From Trichoplax adhaerens (lineage: Eukaryota; Placozoa; Uniplacotomia; Trichoplacea; Trichoplacidae): a stretch of DNA of 64,000 nucleotides. Shown here piece by piece: positions 27,308 to 38,806 of this stretch. Position 1 is the stretch's first letter. Each line of letters begins with the position of its first letter. Under the pieces are notes generated by a model. It saw nothing but the letters and a program-made list of their open reading frames with translations, searched no databases and was not told the origin of the DNA. The stretch covers positions 2,911,054 through 2,975,053 of the forward strand of contig NW_002060943.1 in assembly GCF_000150275.1 (NCBI RefSeq), given 5' to 3'. A program made the position numbers and the translations under genes.

Positions 27308-27650
27308 TGAAATATCTATCGCTTTCATCTCATCAACATTACATCATTGCGACTAATTGATATATTTAGCGGTTAAATTTATATTAATATATTATGATAC
27401 GTATACTTTTTTATCATGTAATTCTGCAAATGAAATATCTATCGCTTTCATTATATCGTATAAATATACGGACTAATCGATATATTCAGGGGTCAAATTT
27501 ATTTTAATATATGGCAATGCATATACTTGTTTATCACGTAATTAGTAAATGAAATATCTGTCGCTTTCATCGTACCAAACTTGCAATACCTTGAATAATC
27601 GATATATTTAGCCGCCAAACTTATTTTAATGTTGTGCATTTTTTTCCAGG
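27308..27650. repeat. Three-copy ~120-bp tandem repeat
   Basis: The anchor 'tgaaatatctatcgctttca' occurs at 27308 and 27431, and with one change at 27550. Each anchor is followed by 'gactaatygatatattyagc', 'ggtcaaatttattttaatat' and 'atacttgtttatcacgtaat'. It sits 80 bp after the ~57-bp array and is a separate family. Confidence 0.85.
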
Positions 27651-29492
27651 AAGTAGCCGAACACCTAGTAAAGGCATATATTAATGACTGGCTGTAGGTA
27701 ATTATAGTACCGGCAGTACAGTAATTAATAGCTATTATTCATTAATTTTAAATTTTTTAATTTTTCTTGACATTATTTGCTGTAAAAAAATAATTTTTAT
27801 CATTAATTTACAAAAAAGAAGAATGAATACGTAAACCCATAGAATTTATTAAACTTTATAACTGTTCCATAATATATAAACATTCAATCCGGATGTTGTA
27901 GGCTGGGCTTCTCGGAAGACTAAATGCAGTTTAGGATATATATAACATGAAGGTTATCAGGTATCATAACTTTACTACAGGTTTTGCACTGCTTGACACA
28001 ATCTTGAAATTTTTGAAATTTAAGAATTCCGTTATGAATGATATTGCTAACTAAGAGTAGATGGCATTGCAGTAGCCCAATAAGTACGCAACTACAGGTT
28101 ATAGATTTCAATTTTAGAATATTTTCGATAAATTTCTTTTAGCGCCGATAAAAAATAAGTATAGGTTAGGTGTAAAGTACTGCAACTGATATGCGAGGCT
28201 AATTTCAGGAGTCATCGATATTTTAACAAGTATTAATAATCGCTGAAAAAATAAATTGCTAGTAAAATAATTACCGCATAAATATTACATTTCATACCAA
28301 TAAGTAGTACTGACGTTTTAGAAATTGATCACGATTACGTATGGAGGTAGAGTGATACGCAGAATGATGTAATTAATTTGATGATAGCCGAAACTTTTCG
28401 AAATGGTTGATCATATTTTGCGATAAGATAAATTGTCTCTTAATTGCTAGATCATGAAGCCATCATAATTCACAGATGTACAGAAATGATTTTACTGTTG
28501 GAGTTTACTGCAACTCAAGTATCACCCTAATATCGTCTGATTTTTATCATCTTGAATAATTAATTTGCTTTTACTTAAATTTTACTCCTTTAAAGCCAAA
28601 GTTAACAACAGCAGCTACCGTTTAATGAAATTTATCACAGCCATTGTATAACATTGAATGTGTTAACGAAAGCTAAAATTAGATCGTGATAATCATTATA
28701 AATAGATTTTACATTTGCGCAAATCCTACTTATGCGGCTTGTTGGTTAGTTACTCACGAAAATCTGCTTCATTAGCAGTAAACAAAACTAAGGTATGGGA
28801 GGAATAATGATAAAAATTATATGTATGATACGGTGTAGCTAATATTATGAACCTTTACGTGATTAATCACTTAGTTAGTGGGGTATTGTAACAATTGTTA
28901 AAATAACTTAAATATTCTAGGCGGTGGACATAATAATTAAACAACTTTAATAGTATAATTTTGATGGTATACACGTGTTCATGTTTATGACATTTTTCTA
29001 TATTGATAATAATTAGAATTGATTAAGGACACCTTTCATATGTAATGAAAAGCTAGCTGTATCTTGTATATGGTATAACTAAGTCATCAATGACCAATTT
29101 TGAGAAATTGATAATAGCTGCGCATTGCATGACCGCGAATTGTAAGCAAGGCGTGCAACAGGAGATTTCCATCAGCTTGGTAAAGTACTGTAGTGGGTCT
29201 ATTAGATCAAAGAATGGAAGTAGGAAGTAAAATCATTTTAGCTATACATCTCGAATTCGAGTTTAGTATTTATTCTCATGCATAAACATAAATAATAATA
29301 TAATCAGGTGATTGATTATTGTAAAATTTTATTTCTTTATTACGATAATAGATATGTTCCGCATATGATTACTAATGGAAACATGTGGATGCAGATTGTA
29401 AATTGTAGATTATATTTTAAATATTAAGACGTAACTAGAATTTATAGTCATTTTAAGATAACGATAGCATATCGAATGATTTTTAATAACAT

Positions 29493-31313
29493 TTAATTAC
29501 ATCCATTAACTATAGCATCAACTGATAGCAATAATACTACCATATCGATGTCATAATTCCAGGGTTTAACGGATATACTATCGTCTATTAAAATCGTTTT
29601 ACTTGCATCTGTTACTTCATTCTGTAGCATCATCATGTAACTACTACCAACTTGAAATCCAAAGCATTGGCATCTTAACATTTCTTTTCGTAACTGGAAA
29701 TTGTGTATATGGACTTTTGACATAGACTTAAATCTATTCTGTTTATAAACAATAGCTGAACTTATCCTAATGGTTATCCATCCTTTATCCTCTTTTATCG
29801 ATAGAACTCTACCTTTTATAACTGATCATGAAATAAGAGCATTGGCGTTACTAGTACTATCATCTCATTCTTATCTCAATATGAATATTTTTGTATCAAA
29901 GCTTACTTTTAATCTTTTAAATTATTGAAATAGTCTTACCGGAATCTGCTCGGCAGTAACTTTGTTTATTTATTCTCTGTCGGCTATAATCGCATGCTTT
30001 ACAATCTAGAAAGGATAAAATGCATGTTTCTAAAAGTAACTAGTAGATTTTACTGGCCTATCGTTACTTTGTCACTGTCAGTGGAACTGTGAATGTAATC
30101 TACGTTGTGAGAAATTGATTCATAAGACACTGTATCAAAGTATCTGCAGGGCCTATACATATTGACTACTACTGGGATTTAGTTCATTCATATCGGTGAT
30201 AGATAATTTTCAATTAATTGTAAGTTCTTTCATGACTTACCTTTGAAATAGTACGTCTCTTCTTTGCTTTGTATTCCTATGGAAGAGATACGTGCATTTG
30301 TAGTCAGTTTTAGAAATCAGTAGTATACTTATAAAATGAAAGATAATTTAGTTAGAACTGCAATTATAGCATATTAGTAAAATACTGAAATTTTCGATAG
30401 CATATTGGTAAATGAGAAATTATACAGTGGCAAATCAGTAATTTTCCCTGAAGAAGATTGAGTACATTATAATTTGTTTAATCAATTTAAATTTATCAGG
30501 CCTTTTTAAAGTTACCTGTAAAATTTTTTATTGGGATTCCAGGTTTCAAAAATCGTATTTCTAGCAGATTAGTTAATGCAAAATTTGAAAGTGGAAATTG
30601 ATAGCAAGAAATATTTTAAATTGCAAATTATGCATCATAAAATTGGCAGTTACTTAATTTAGTAGCAAAAGTTATGCAGGCTTACTGATGCATGGTTGAA
30701 CGGGTGCTGATGTTTTAAAATATCCATGATCACATTCATCACATTTTAAGCCAACAGAACCTTCTCTGCATTTGCACTGGGCCGTAGTTTGATCACAATT
30801 ACTATTCAAAGAGCCATGAGGATTGCATTGGCATTCTACTCATATTTTTTTTAGTCGTCAATAATAGAAAATCATAATTAAAGGTTCTTCATTAATAAAC
30901 TATGCGTATATTATCACGAAATATGCGTATGTAGATATTTAGAGTGAAAGTTTTATAATAGATATATTTATTAAAAAAAATTTTACTAATCTGATAAATA
31001 GTTTTTAAATGAGGATCAATCTTAATTACGTACTGTTACAAGGGGAATCTAACTTTTCCGAAGGATGACGATAATAACCACTTTTGCATCGCTCACACTG
31101 GTCACCAGTAGTTCCATTTTGACAATCCACACAAATTGGCTGACTCATATTATCATAAGCAGATGATGGATAGAGATCTGTAATATTTGGCGTGCAATTC
31201 ACTGCGTGCTCATGGCACTGGCATTTATTTATATCAGGTCGTGGAGGAGAGGCAAACACTGAAGTAAATAGTACTATAACTAACAAAATGATGAAAGTAG
31301 GGCAGTTTTCCAT
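29493..31313 (-). CDS. Secreted laminin-EGF + NTR (netrin-like) protein without LamN domain
   Basis: Small secreted matrix or guidance-type protein of about 257 residues. Exons in transcript order: 31313-31034, 30835-30686, 30560-30516, 30447-30386, 30276-30241, 29693-29493; every junction is GT-AG and phase-consistent. Residues 1-21 are a signal peptide (hydrophobic I-I-L-L-V-I-V-L-F). LE1 (C31-C92) has the eight-cysteine laminin-EGF pattern C-x-C...C...C-x-x-C...C-x-x-C...C; LE2 follows at once in exon 2 (C-Q-C-N-P-H-G-S start, G-Y-F near its end). The remainder resembles the C-terminal part of a netrin NTR/C345C module: F-S-F-T...E-Y-K, R-C-Q-C, V-G-S-S-Y-M-M-M, S-V-K-P-W-N, and a Cys exactly 20 residues after that Trp, just before the stop, as I recall for netrins. 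The laminin N-terminal domain and third LE repeat of true netrins are absent, and the first Cys pairs of the NTR are not obvious. It could also be an unrelated LE protein with convergent tail; LE calls are secure, NTR is likely. Confidence 0.82.
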
Positions 31314-31893
31314 TTTAGATTACTTTACTTATCCTAACCTTAGATTAACTGATGTATGGCAATGAATCATATTATATACCTTCTGATATTCATTCAGTTC
31401 TATTGATGGAAATCAGTCGTATGCTATAGAAGGAAGTGATTATTTACGCCCCCTTTCTATGGAATAACGGTATAGATGATCATGCTGACGGTCAAAATGG
31501 CCTAAACAATGCCATCACACTATTTCACAATAGTCATGCTTGTCTTATTTAGCGCTACTAATATAATCCTACATGATATCATCAATCCTCTAAGGTCCTT
31601 AAAAGTATACTACAGTCCCTAACGTTATAAATGAATTATCATGCTCATGAAAGAATTGAATGCCACATTTTCTGATATTTTAGGTATGAAGATGACTCAT
31701 GTTCTTATAAATAATAGATTATATTTAACTTATGACTTTTCTTTATTAAGGTAATTCTTGACTATAGATTACTCTAATTTCAGCGTAATTATTCTATTGA
31801 TTGAATAATTTATTGTTTTCACCCTTATTAAAGCGATATAAACTATATTTCCATGCCCATTATAAAAACCAAATTGTCCATTCACAGTATCAA

Positions 31894-31991
31894 ATGGACA
31901 CAGAACAAAATTCATTACAGTCTACTAAGTTCGCTAGCTCACCAAATTTAGATCAGATTTATTCACCATCAATCCATTTAGAGCATTACTG
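31894..31991 (+). other. Possible orphan first exon
   Basis: An ATG opens 32 codons of protein-like composition (M-D-T-E-Q-N-S-L...S-P-S-I-H-L-E-H-Y) ending at a good donor (tg|gtaata). A second coding-like stretch follows an acceptor near 32460 (starting P-L-K-W-T-E-L-R-D-A-V-F-G-I-K-L) but runs into a stop, and its phase does not fit. This may be a decayed or unrecognised plus-strand gene in the 31.9-33.3 kb interval. Confidence 0.25.
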
Positions 31992-33561
31992 GTAATATTG
32001 TATTACTTAAATGCTGTAATATACAATTTATCCTTAAGCGTACTTGACGAAGAGATGCATATATCCACGTAACAATGGCAATCAACGATGCCATATGCCT
32101 ATATCTTAAAATAATGGATGAAATAGATTACTATCTTAACAGTTCTGATAAATACTGACATCTTAAATTGTAGATTTTTACAATTTAGGTAAAAAAATAA
32201 AGATAACTGGCTCACACCATATTTTAACATAAAAAAAATCATAATGTCGCCTCTGTAGAGGAGAAATGTACACAGTAGAGAAAAGTTCGTACCATAGCTA
32301 CGGTGCAAAACTCATGACACTACCGCGCAAAACTCAAAGTGCTCAAAGTTCTATTTAGGTATCACTTCTAAATTAGTTCTTCCAGTACAACTTCTATTTC
32401 GTTTAAAGTAAAGTTAAGCTTGTAGGAGGAGATGCTATTTGCGTATAATTATCTTTGCAGCCTTTGAAATGGACGGAATTAAGAGATGCTGTATTTGGTA
32501 TCAAGTTGAATGTTGATCTAGGATAGGTGAATTATTATTGCTTGCCAGTAAATATAAGATACAGAATCTGATTTAACGATTTCCCCTCCCCTTGTATTAG
32601 ATCTTGTAGTAATAATGACAACAGTAAACTCTAGTCATTGTTACTACTTCTCTTTCTCAGAATTTAATAGCTAAACAATCAAGCACTTGATTAAGAATTT
32701 GCTGGCGATTAGTACAAATTATATTACCTTACCCTTCCGATTAGCATCATTAATCATTCTTGTTTCCGACTCTGATTGCTTCAATAAATGAAGCGTCGAT
32801 AGGAACGAAACACCTACAGTATACGGAGATTATTTTCAATTTCTTTTATTTGGGCAATTAATTAATTATATATACATTTGACAAGCCGATTCATTGATTC
32901 TGTTTTATATCTTGTAAACGACTTCCCGCTGGGATCAGTGAATATTACAATGCGACTCACCATATCATCCTGCATTTTTACTTTGTACCACCTGGGTATC
33001 AATACTGTATTAAGCTAATAAGTATATGTTGTACTGTTATTTTAAGCTACATTCTATTCATATAGGTAGCAGTTTAATTATAGTTACAATCTTACAGAAA
33101 GTTTACTCCCATCATTAACGTGCACGCGCTTAGTATGGTAATGAACAGCTTATTGATTACGCTTCCGTATATTAATTATCTTCTTAATGATGATGTTGTA
33201 CTAGTCACAGCTAGAGTCGAAATCGATGGCAGTTTGGTATTCCATGAATGTGTAGGACATGGATCTGCTTATATTTTGTTATCATACTTCACAAACATTC
33301 TCAATTTTAAACAGCTTTTAAACCCAGCACGTTAAAATTTCGCTTAATTTATCAAACACATCTACCACAAAGACATTTGTGAACGAACTCAGTTCTAGCA
33401 ATGAATTACAGATCGGTGGCAATATGTCAGATAAGGTAATCAAATTCTAATGTGAAATGCTAAATCAAGAAGTATGCAGCACGTGCCTCAAGTAAATAGC
33501 AATGTGTCTAAGTCAAATATCCGGGCTCACGTCATTTCTCGACACTTGGTTCCTCTTTCGG

Positions 33562-33579
33562 ATCCCACCGCTGCCACCA
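33562..33579 (-). other. Retrotransposon primer binding site, tRNA-Leu
   Basis: On the plus strand these 18 bases read ATCCCACCGCTGCCACCA, which equals the 3' acceptor/T-arm end of a common eukaryotic tRNA-Leu (AAG type) plus CCA. It starts 2 nt inside the LTR end, the canonical position for priming minus-strand DNA synthesis. Confidence 0.8.
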
Positions 33580-33581
33580 AT

Positions 33582-33903
33582 TGTCATAAACCAGCTTCGT
33601 GACAAGAGTAACGTAAAACAAATCTCGAAATTACTATAGTCTCCGGGATTCAGTATCCCTACTCACAAGAATTTAGACGCCTTTGATTCTACGTTAAAAC
33701 AGCTATACAATTGAGAACTGCTTTATTCAACTATCTGACGGGCTTATATACCCTTCTACAGCAGCTAACATTCACAAGTCATCTTATAAAAATACTTGGG
33801 TGAGAACATCTACTAACTAGTTTTTCACAGTCGGACTACAATATGTCCATTCACAGAATCATTTCAGTACACATTACAGCACAGCAATAAATTTACTGTA
33901 ACA
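33582..33903 (-). mobile_element. 5' LTR of an LTR retrotransposon (minus orientation)
   Basis: Read on the minus strand this ~322-bp block begins TGTTACAG and ends TTTATGACA, giving the TGT...ACA ends of an LTR. Inside, in order, are a TATA box (gggtatataagccc, about 33741-33752) and AATAAA (33722-33727), the expected U3-R promoter and polyadenylation signals. Immediately after its end, with a 2-nt spacer, lies a perfect tRNA primer site, so it is a 5' LTR and not a solo LTR. Only ~200 bp of internal sequence follows before recognisable similarity is lost; no gag or pol frame remains. Confidence 0.8.
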
Positions 33904-33989
33904 CATTTATAATTAGAGTAATTCCTATTGTAAGTGACTAGTTGTAATATAATATCACTATATTATATTAACCAAATTTAGATATCTAT

Positions 33990-34013
33990 TTCTTCACGGT
34001 AGTTCGTACCGTG
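33990..34013. repeat. Perfect hairpin shared with 62361-62384
   Basis: CACGGTA (33995-34001), 5-nt loop, TACCGTG (34007-34013). With its 'ttctt' flank the 24-bp block recurs inverted at 62361-62384 with one mismatch, so it is likely part of a dispersed element. Confidence 0.6.
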
Positions 34014-34676
34014 ACATATATGTGTAAGTACTAAATGAGTATAGCTTGGAAAGGTAGCCCGTTGAAAGATACATGTTAAGGGGTATTATCATACCAGCTA
34101 ACTGCAAATTGGTAATTGGCATAAAGCTGATGTTGCTTAACAAGAATTACTAGCTAGTCTATCAAGCAGTTTCCCTCTGTTGTCAACTACCTTCCAATCA
34201 TAGTAGTCCTGTAGAGATTGAATAATGTCAGGCTTTATAATGATTCATCAATTAGCTTGGATACAGTTTTCGTTTTAAAGCAAATCGGTAGCATATAGTG
34301 GACTTGATTTATTATTAATGGATGTCACGGTATTTTACGAGATAAAAATTGCACATAACTTTAAAGGTCATCTTTAATTAAACTAACCCAAGTTAAACAT
34401 ATTTTATATCAATGAAGATTAATCATACCCGTATGACAGAAAAATGGGTTATAGCTTCCATAACTCAATACAAAATCAAGCACGCTATGATCAAAGATTA
34501 TAAATGATGATTATGAACTAAAGTGTTGATAATGATAATATAATTGTAAAATCAGTAAGCAAATTGATAAAATATGATATAGCATAAAAGATACTCATTT
34601 AGGATTTATTCTTAGTCAGTATGGTCAGTTTAAACTAAATCGTCTAAAAGGTCAATAATGATTTCAGTTACAATTG

Positions 34677-36742
34677 TTAGGCCGATTTTAAAGCTTCGTA
34701 AAGTTCTGCCATATCAGTAGCAAACCATTTAGCTCCATTCTTGACTTTTTCTCTTACTACATTTCCTCCAAAGCCAATAAATGCGTCCTAATTTAAATAT
34801 TTTGTCGCAAATAATTAACTTTACAGCACATGTAAAAAATGCCAACACTTATATACTCGAGTGGCTAACTAGTGTAAAAGATCATAGAACTTTTACATGC
34901 CGATTGCAACACGTCAAGATTATCATTTAAAGTCAATACTTACAGCAGGTGGACATGCTTCCATATCAGTTGCACCGTCACCAATCATAACAACGCTTCA
35001 TTTAAAATGATACTTAATTAATAAATATCGGTACTATTGTTTTAACGAGGAGAAGAGAAATGATAATGTTCGAGATGCATAAGTATTATTAAAGTACATA
35101 CTTTTTATAGTTGTATAACGATTTTAGGTGTGCAACAACTCTCGGTTTTCCACCGGATTCAGAGGTCGGTTGAGATTCGTCAAATCCTGCGTATTCACCT
35201 AATTAATTGTGTTGTGTATCGTTTAGATCCATGCATAGCACAAGCACTTAAAAGAATCATAACTAGAGGATGATTAATAAATACTCGTACATTACGTAAT
35301 CTATGAAGGATTGCAATTTTTGGTTACCGTTGTAGAAAAATAACAATCGATTTGCGAAAATGTTTTCGAAAGGTATATTTAAAACTGTGGCAACAGGTTC
35401 GATAATAGCTCGTAAACCGCCAGATACCAAGTAGACTTTAGTCCCTCGTTCTTGTAGCGTTCGAACAACGTCACTATTGACGTTAATAATATAATTAATT
35501 GGAGTAAACAGTTGATAAGCACTGGCCATAAGTACAGCCAGTATTAATAGAAAATAATAATTAACATTTCTTTTATATTATTCATTTTTACGTCAAGCGC
35601 AAATAATTAATTCAACATTTTCAATTATTGACATACTGGGTGGAGCTGTGATAGTTCATGCAGTACTACACCGGATTTTTAGATGAGTATTGTTGATAAT
35701 TATCATCTAACCTGAGACCTGGGGTTAACTGCGGAGGATTCGCTTCTACAAATTTTTGCAGCTGTTGAAAGATCCAATGATTAATTACATAATATGCACG
35801 ATTAATAAAGACAGTGCATTGATTGCGTGGATTAGGGAGTTAATCACAAATTGAGTTCTACTTTATCAATTTTTTTATTGCGTGGGGGGGGGGGGTAAAT
35901 CTAATTCATGATAAAGAGTTCAATTTGTCAAGAGTATGGTGTCTTTGCAATGGTTGCATGAAAATTTCATCTACTACCGTATATAACTAAAACTTATGAT
36001 TGTAACTTTATCATCAAGGCTATAGAGCTAGTCTGTCATAGTGCATTTATTCCTATGGCAATGGATACTAAATAGACGACTTTATTTGATATCGTAGTTA
36101 CAGTGAGTAAAATGAACATCGGTGGAATTGCGTGGTAACGCTTACAATATACGAGTGTACTGCACGCTATGAGTTTAGTATTCAAAATCCACTAATACCA
36201 GTCATTGTCAAATAGGATGGAGATCAATTAATAGGATAGTGATTATTCGTATTTACTTACAGTTTGTTGGTTGGGTTTAAAGATATCGAGCCTCTGCTTC
36301 AACGCTTCTCGAAAAGTGGTAGTGCCACCCATGGCTTTGTTCGTTCTGCAATGAAATGGGAATAATACTGAAAGGTTGATTATGCACGCCTGTAGTTAAA
36401 CGCTATTTTAATCAATATTCAAATTGAATCGATTGGGCTAAAGTCAACTAGAAGGTATTGGCTGTTTACAGTGTAATATAACGCGAGCAATCGATTAGTC
36501 TTGTTGATTAATATCCATTGAATAAGACTGATGATCGTGTAGAAAGTATGAATGGAATGCTAAGACAAGACTATGGAAGTGCAGTATAGAAAGAAGGCTT
36601 ACAAGTCTTTCACTTGCTCACCAACACCACAATAATCGGCTAACTTGTCCAATCCTTCATCAATACATACGGTACTATCCACATCAAAGCAGACAGCATC
36701 AGCTGCTTTCCAAACTTGAACCACTTCTTCTTTGGAACTCAT
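34677..36742 (-). CDS. PSPH: Phosphoserine phosphatase, complete, 7 exons
   Basis: Cytosolic HAD-family enzyme for the last step of L-serine synthesis, O-phospho-L-serine to L-serine plus phosphate. Exons in transcript order: 36742-36603, 36345-36261, 35761-35712, 35473-35328, 35198-35102, 34995-34944, 34787-34677. Phases chain perfectly to 226 residues, essentially the length of human PSPH. All HAD motifs are present: DVDST with nucleophile D20 and general acid/base D22; the cap region with M-G-G-T; motif II LVSGG; S-G-G-K as motif III; and motif IV GDGATDMEACPPADAF. The C-terminal end (F-G-G-N-V-V-R, A-K-W-F) also matches. The ATG at 36742 gives the conserved N-terminus. It faces the VKOR gene across a 2-kb divergent interval rich in TACTGTAC palindromes. 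Confidence 0.97.
35884..35895 (+). repeat. Poly-G run (G12) in PSPH intron
   Basis: Twelve consecutive Gs in otherwise AT-rich intron 2 of PSPH, probably length-polymorphic. Confidence 0.9.
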
Positions 36743-36948
36743 GATGATATCGAGGATGAATTCTATGATGCAAACAGAACACTAAGATTATAAAAATATT
36801 GAATCTACTTGCGTAATCTATTCTATTCTATTCTTGAACCGAGGAGGCGTTGATGAAATAATTAGAATAACTATGCTATACTGGAGTACAAGTAGGATTG
36901 GTTAGCAGAATTCATAAGGTAAAGTCTAGTACAGTAGCTGAATAATAC

Positions 36949-36978
36949 AAAATGGATACAAAATGGATACAAAATGAA
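36949..36978. repeat. 11-bp short tandem repeat
   Basis: Nearly three copies of 'aaaatggatac', in the PSPH/VKOR intergenic region. Confidence 0.85.
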
Positions 36979-37192
36979 CTCGTTGACGATAGACGATGAT
37001 GATTTACAACTTCCATGTAGGCCAACGATGCCTCGTTCTCACCTTATCACTATTGTGGATTATAATATAGCTGCAAATAGGAACGGGAAGGATAGGGTTG
37101 GATGTGGAAGCTTGGGAAAATATCATTCAAATGAGCCGGTCGGCAATGTGGTAAGATGAGGCATCATCAGCATGCGCATGGAGGACTCAGGA

Positions 37193-38604
37193 CTGTAGAG
37201 TACAGTAGATTGTACCGTATTGTACAATGTACAGTACAAAGAACATGATGCTCGCGAAGTTTTGGACTTTGCAAAGTCATGCAGACTCATGCTGCATGTT
37301 CGCACATGCGTAGAAAGAAGAATCACGGACTGGTAAAAAGAAAGAGACCGGGACATTACTGTATATTGTACCTTAGTGCAAATTGCAAAAGAATATGAAG
37401 GCTTAGCATTTTTTCGGTCATTCTACGCTACCGAGGAAACCGTATGGATCACTTCGATTCGGCGGACCTACTCAGTTTTACTCTACTCTACCAGACCGAC
37501 GTCTAATCCAATTGATCCTTCTTTTCTTTTACTTGCTGTGCAAGTCTGCAAGTAAAAGAGAGCGATGTTTTTTTTTAGCGCTTGCATGATTTGAATGACT
37601 GTATTGAAAGTAATTTTTCAAGTGTGGTATGGGACATGATATAGTACAGCTTCTTTAGCAGATCTCTGTGTTTCAATGTCAATATACTGTATAGTATATG
37701 TCCATTGTACAGTACAACAGTACTGTATACCACAAAATCAACTTGCAGGTTACTAGCAGCAGCGAATTGATAATCAGCCTGCACATTCTGAATACAGTAC
37801 AGTATAGCAAACAACTGTTTGCTGTCTTGTCTCTTTCTTTTAGTAGTCCCTGGTACTGTAGAATCCGTCGGCTCCAGTCCTTGGAGGCAGCACAGGTACT
37901 GTACAGTTGTACAATACAGTCTGATCTGGTCCCCGGACCCACGGCTACAGTACACAGTACAGTAGTACTGTACTGTACAGTATGCTGTACTGTACGAGTA
38001 CAGTCTACAATACTATACTGTACAGTGTACAGTACAGTACAAGGACGGTAAAAGAAAGAAAGAAAGCAATGATCTACTGTACTGTCATACTGTACACTAC
38101 TACCGTTCTACTGTACTGTACAGTACGATGTGAGTTCAATTAAAAAGCCAAGTTATTCAGCTTTATATTCGTATCATTTTTATTACATTTTGATTCACTC
38201 TCGTGATTTTAGGGTACCTTAAAGTGTACGACGGACATACGGACGTAGTACTACGTACAGTAGTGAGTGCAGACCATTGAGGTACTGTACAGTACAGTAC
38301 AGTGTGTAGAATTTCCTTCTACTGTAGATAAATCAGTGAATATTTTTATGATTTACAAATACTGTAAAACCCATAAAACTGTACAGTAGAGTACCCAGTT
38401 AAAGTACTGTACAGTGTACTGTACTGTACAGTACTGTAAACTACAGTACACTGTACTGACTTCCAGTACTGTACCGTACTATACTGGCTGTATGCATACT
38501 CTTGTATTGTACCGGGTATCATGTGTCATACGGTATAGGACGACTCAACCACAGTTTATAGTACTGTAGACTACTTACTGTACTGCACTGTACTGTACTG
38601 TATA
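37193..38604. repeat. Cluster of TACTGTACAGTA palindromic repeats in a divergent intergenic region
   Basis: The 2-kb gap between the PSPH and VKOR start codons is filled with overlapping copies of the self-complementary words GTAC, TACTGTA and TACAGTA. They are densest at 37680-37740, 37890-38110, 38230-38310, 38370-38480 and 38560-38604. Many copies abut to form long inverted repeats. The open frames seen on both strands here (37575-37955 minus, 37679-37942 minus, 37698-38051 plus) come from this repeat and are not genes. The motif also occurs in the GPN3/DAO intergenic region. It could be a satellite, a palindromic transposon relic or a multi-site regulatory region. Confidence 0.8.
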
Positions 38605-38661
38605 GGCATCTAGTCAATGCCAAGGATTCATTCATACTGGACTGAACTGCCAATATTGATT

Positions 38662-38730
38662 GCAGAACGTCATACGCTGAAGATTGAATTGCAAGCCGTC
38701 AGACGCTGAAGATTGAATTGCAAGCTGTGG
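38662..38730. repeat. 29-bp tandem repeat, 2.4 copies
   Basis: Units at 38662, 38691 and 38720 read 'gcaagccgtcagacgctgaa' plus 'gattgaatt'. The array lies less than 80 bp upstream of the VKOR start codon, so probably in its promoter or 5' UTR. Confidence 0.85.
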
Positions 38731-38806
38731 ATATTGTCGACAATTTCTGGTTAGCCGTTGAAGAGAGAATTTCCTCAACTATTCTTTACATTTATTGGAG
38801 ATCGCG

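Larger units (their letters stand above)
25723..29492. other. 3.8-kb gene-poor interval
   Basis: Between the LRR receptor and the netrin-like gene I see only AT-rich DNA with two tandem-repeat blocks (27061-27226, 27308-27650). The minus-strand open frame at 27920-28111 looked briefly like a netrin tail, but the netrin-like gene ends properly without it. Confidence 0.5.
31992..34676. other. Intergenic interval with LTR element fragment
   Basis: No conserved gene is recognised. The plus open frame at 33120-33335 is unconvincing. The only solid content is the retrotransposon LTR and primer site (33562-33903) and a small perfect hairpin at 33995-34013. Confidence 0.5.

Noticed and set aside
27920-28111. 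Minus open frame with a K-F-Q-K-F...C-V-K-Q-C segment considered as the netrin-like C-terminus
   Set aside because: The exon ending at 29493 already supplies a stop and a terminal Cys at the expected distance from the NTR Trp; no phase-compatible junction to 28 kb exists.
33120-33335. 71-codon plus open frame
   Set aside because: No recognisable domain and no convincing splice sites; next to retrotransposon remains.
37575-38051. Overlapping open frames of 87-126 codons on both strands
   Set aside because: They exist because TACTGTAC-type palindromes are stop-poor when read in either direction; no conserved features and the same frames mirror each other.
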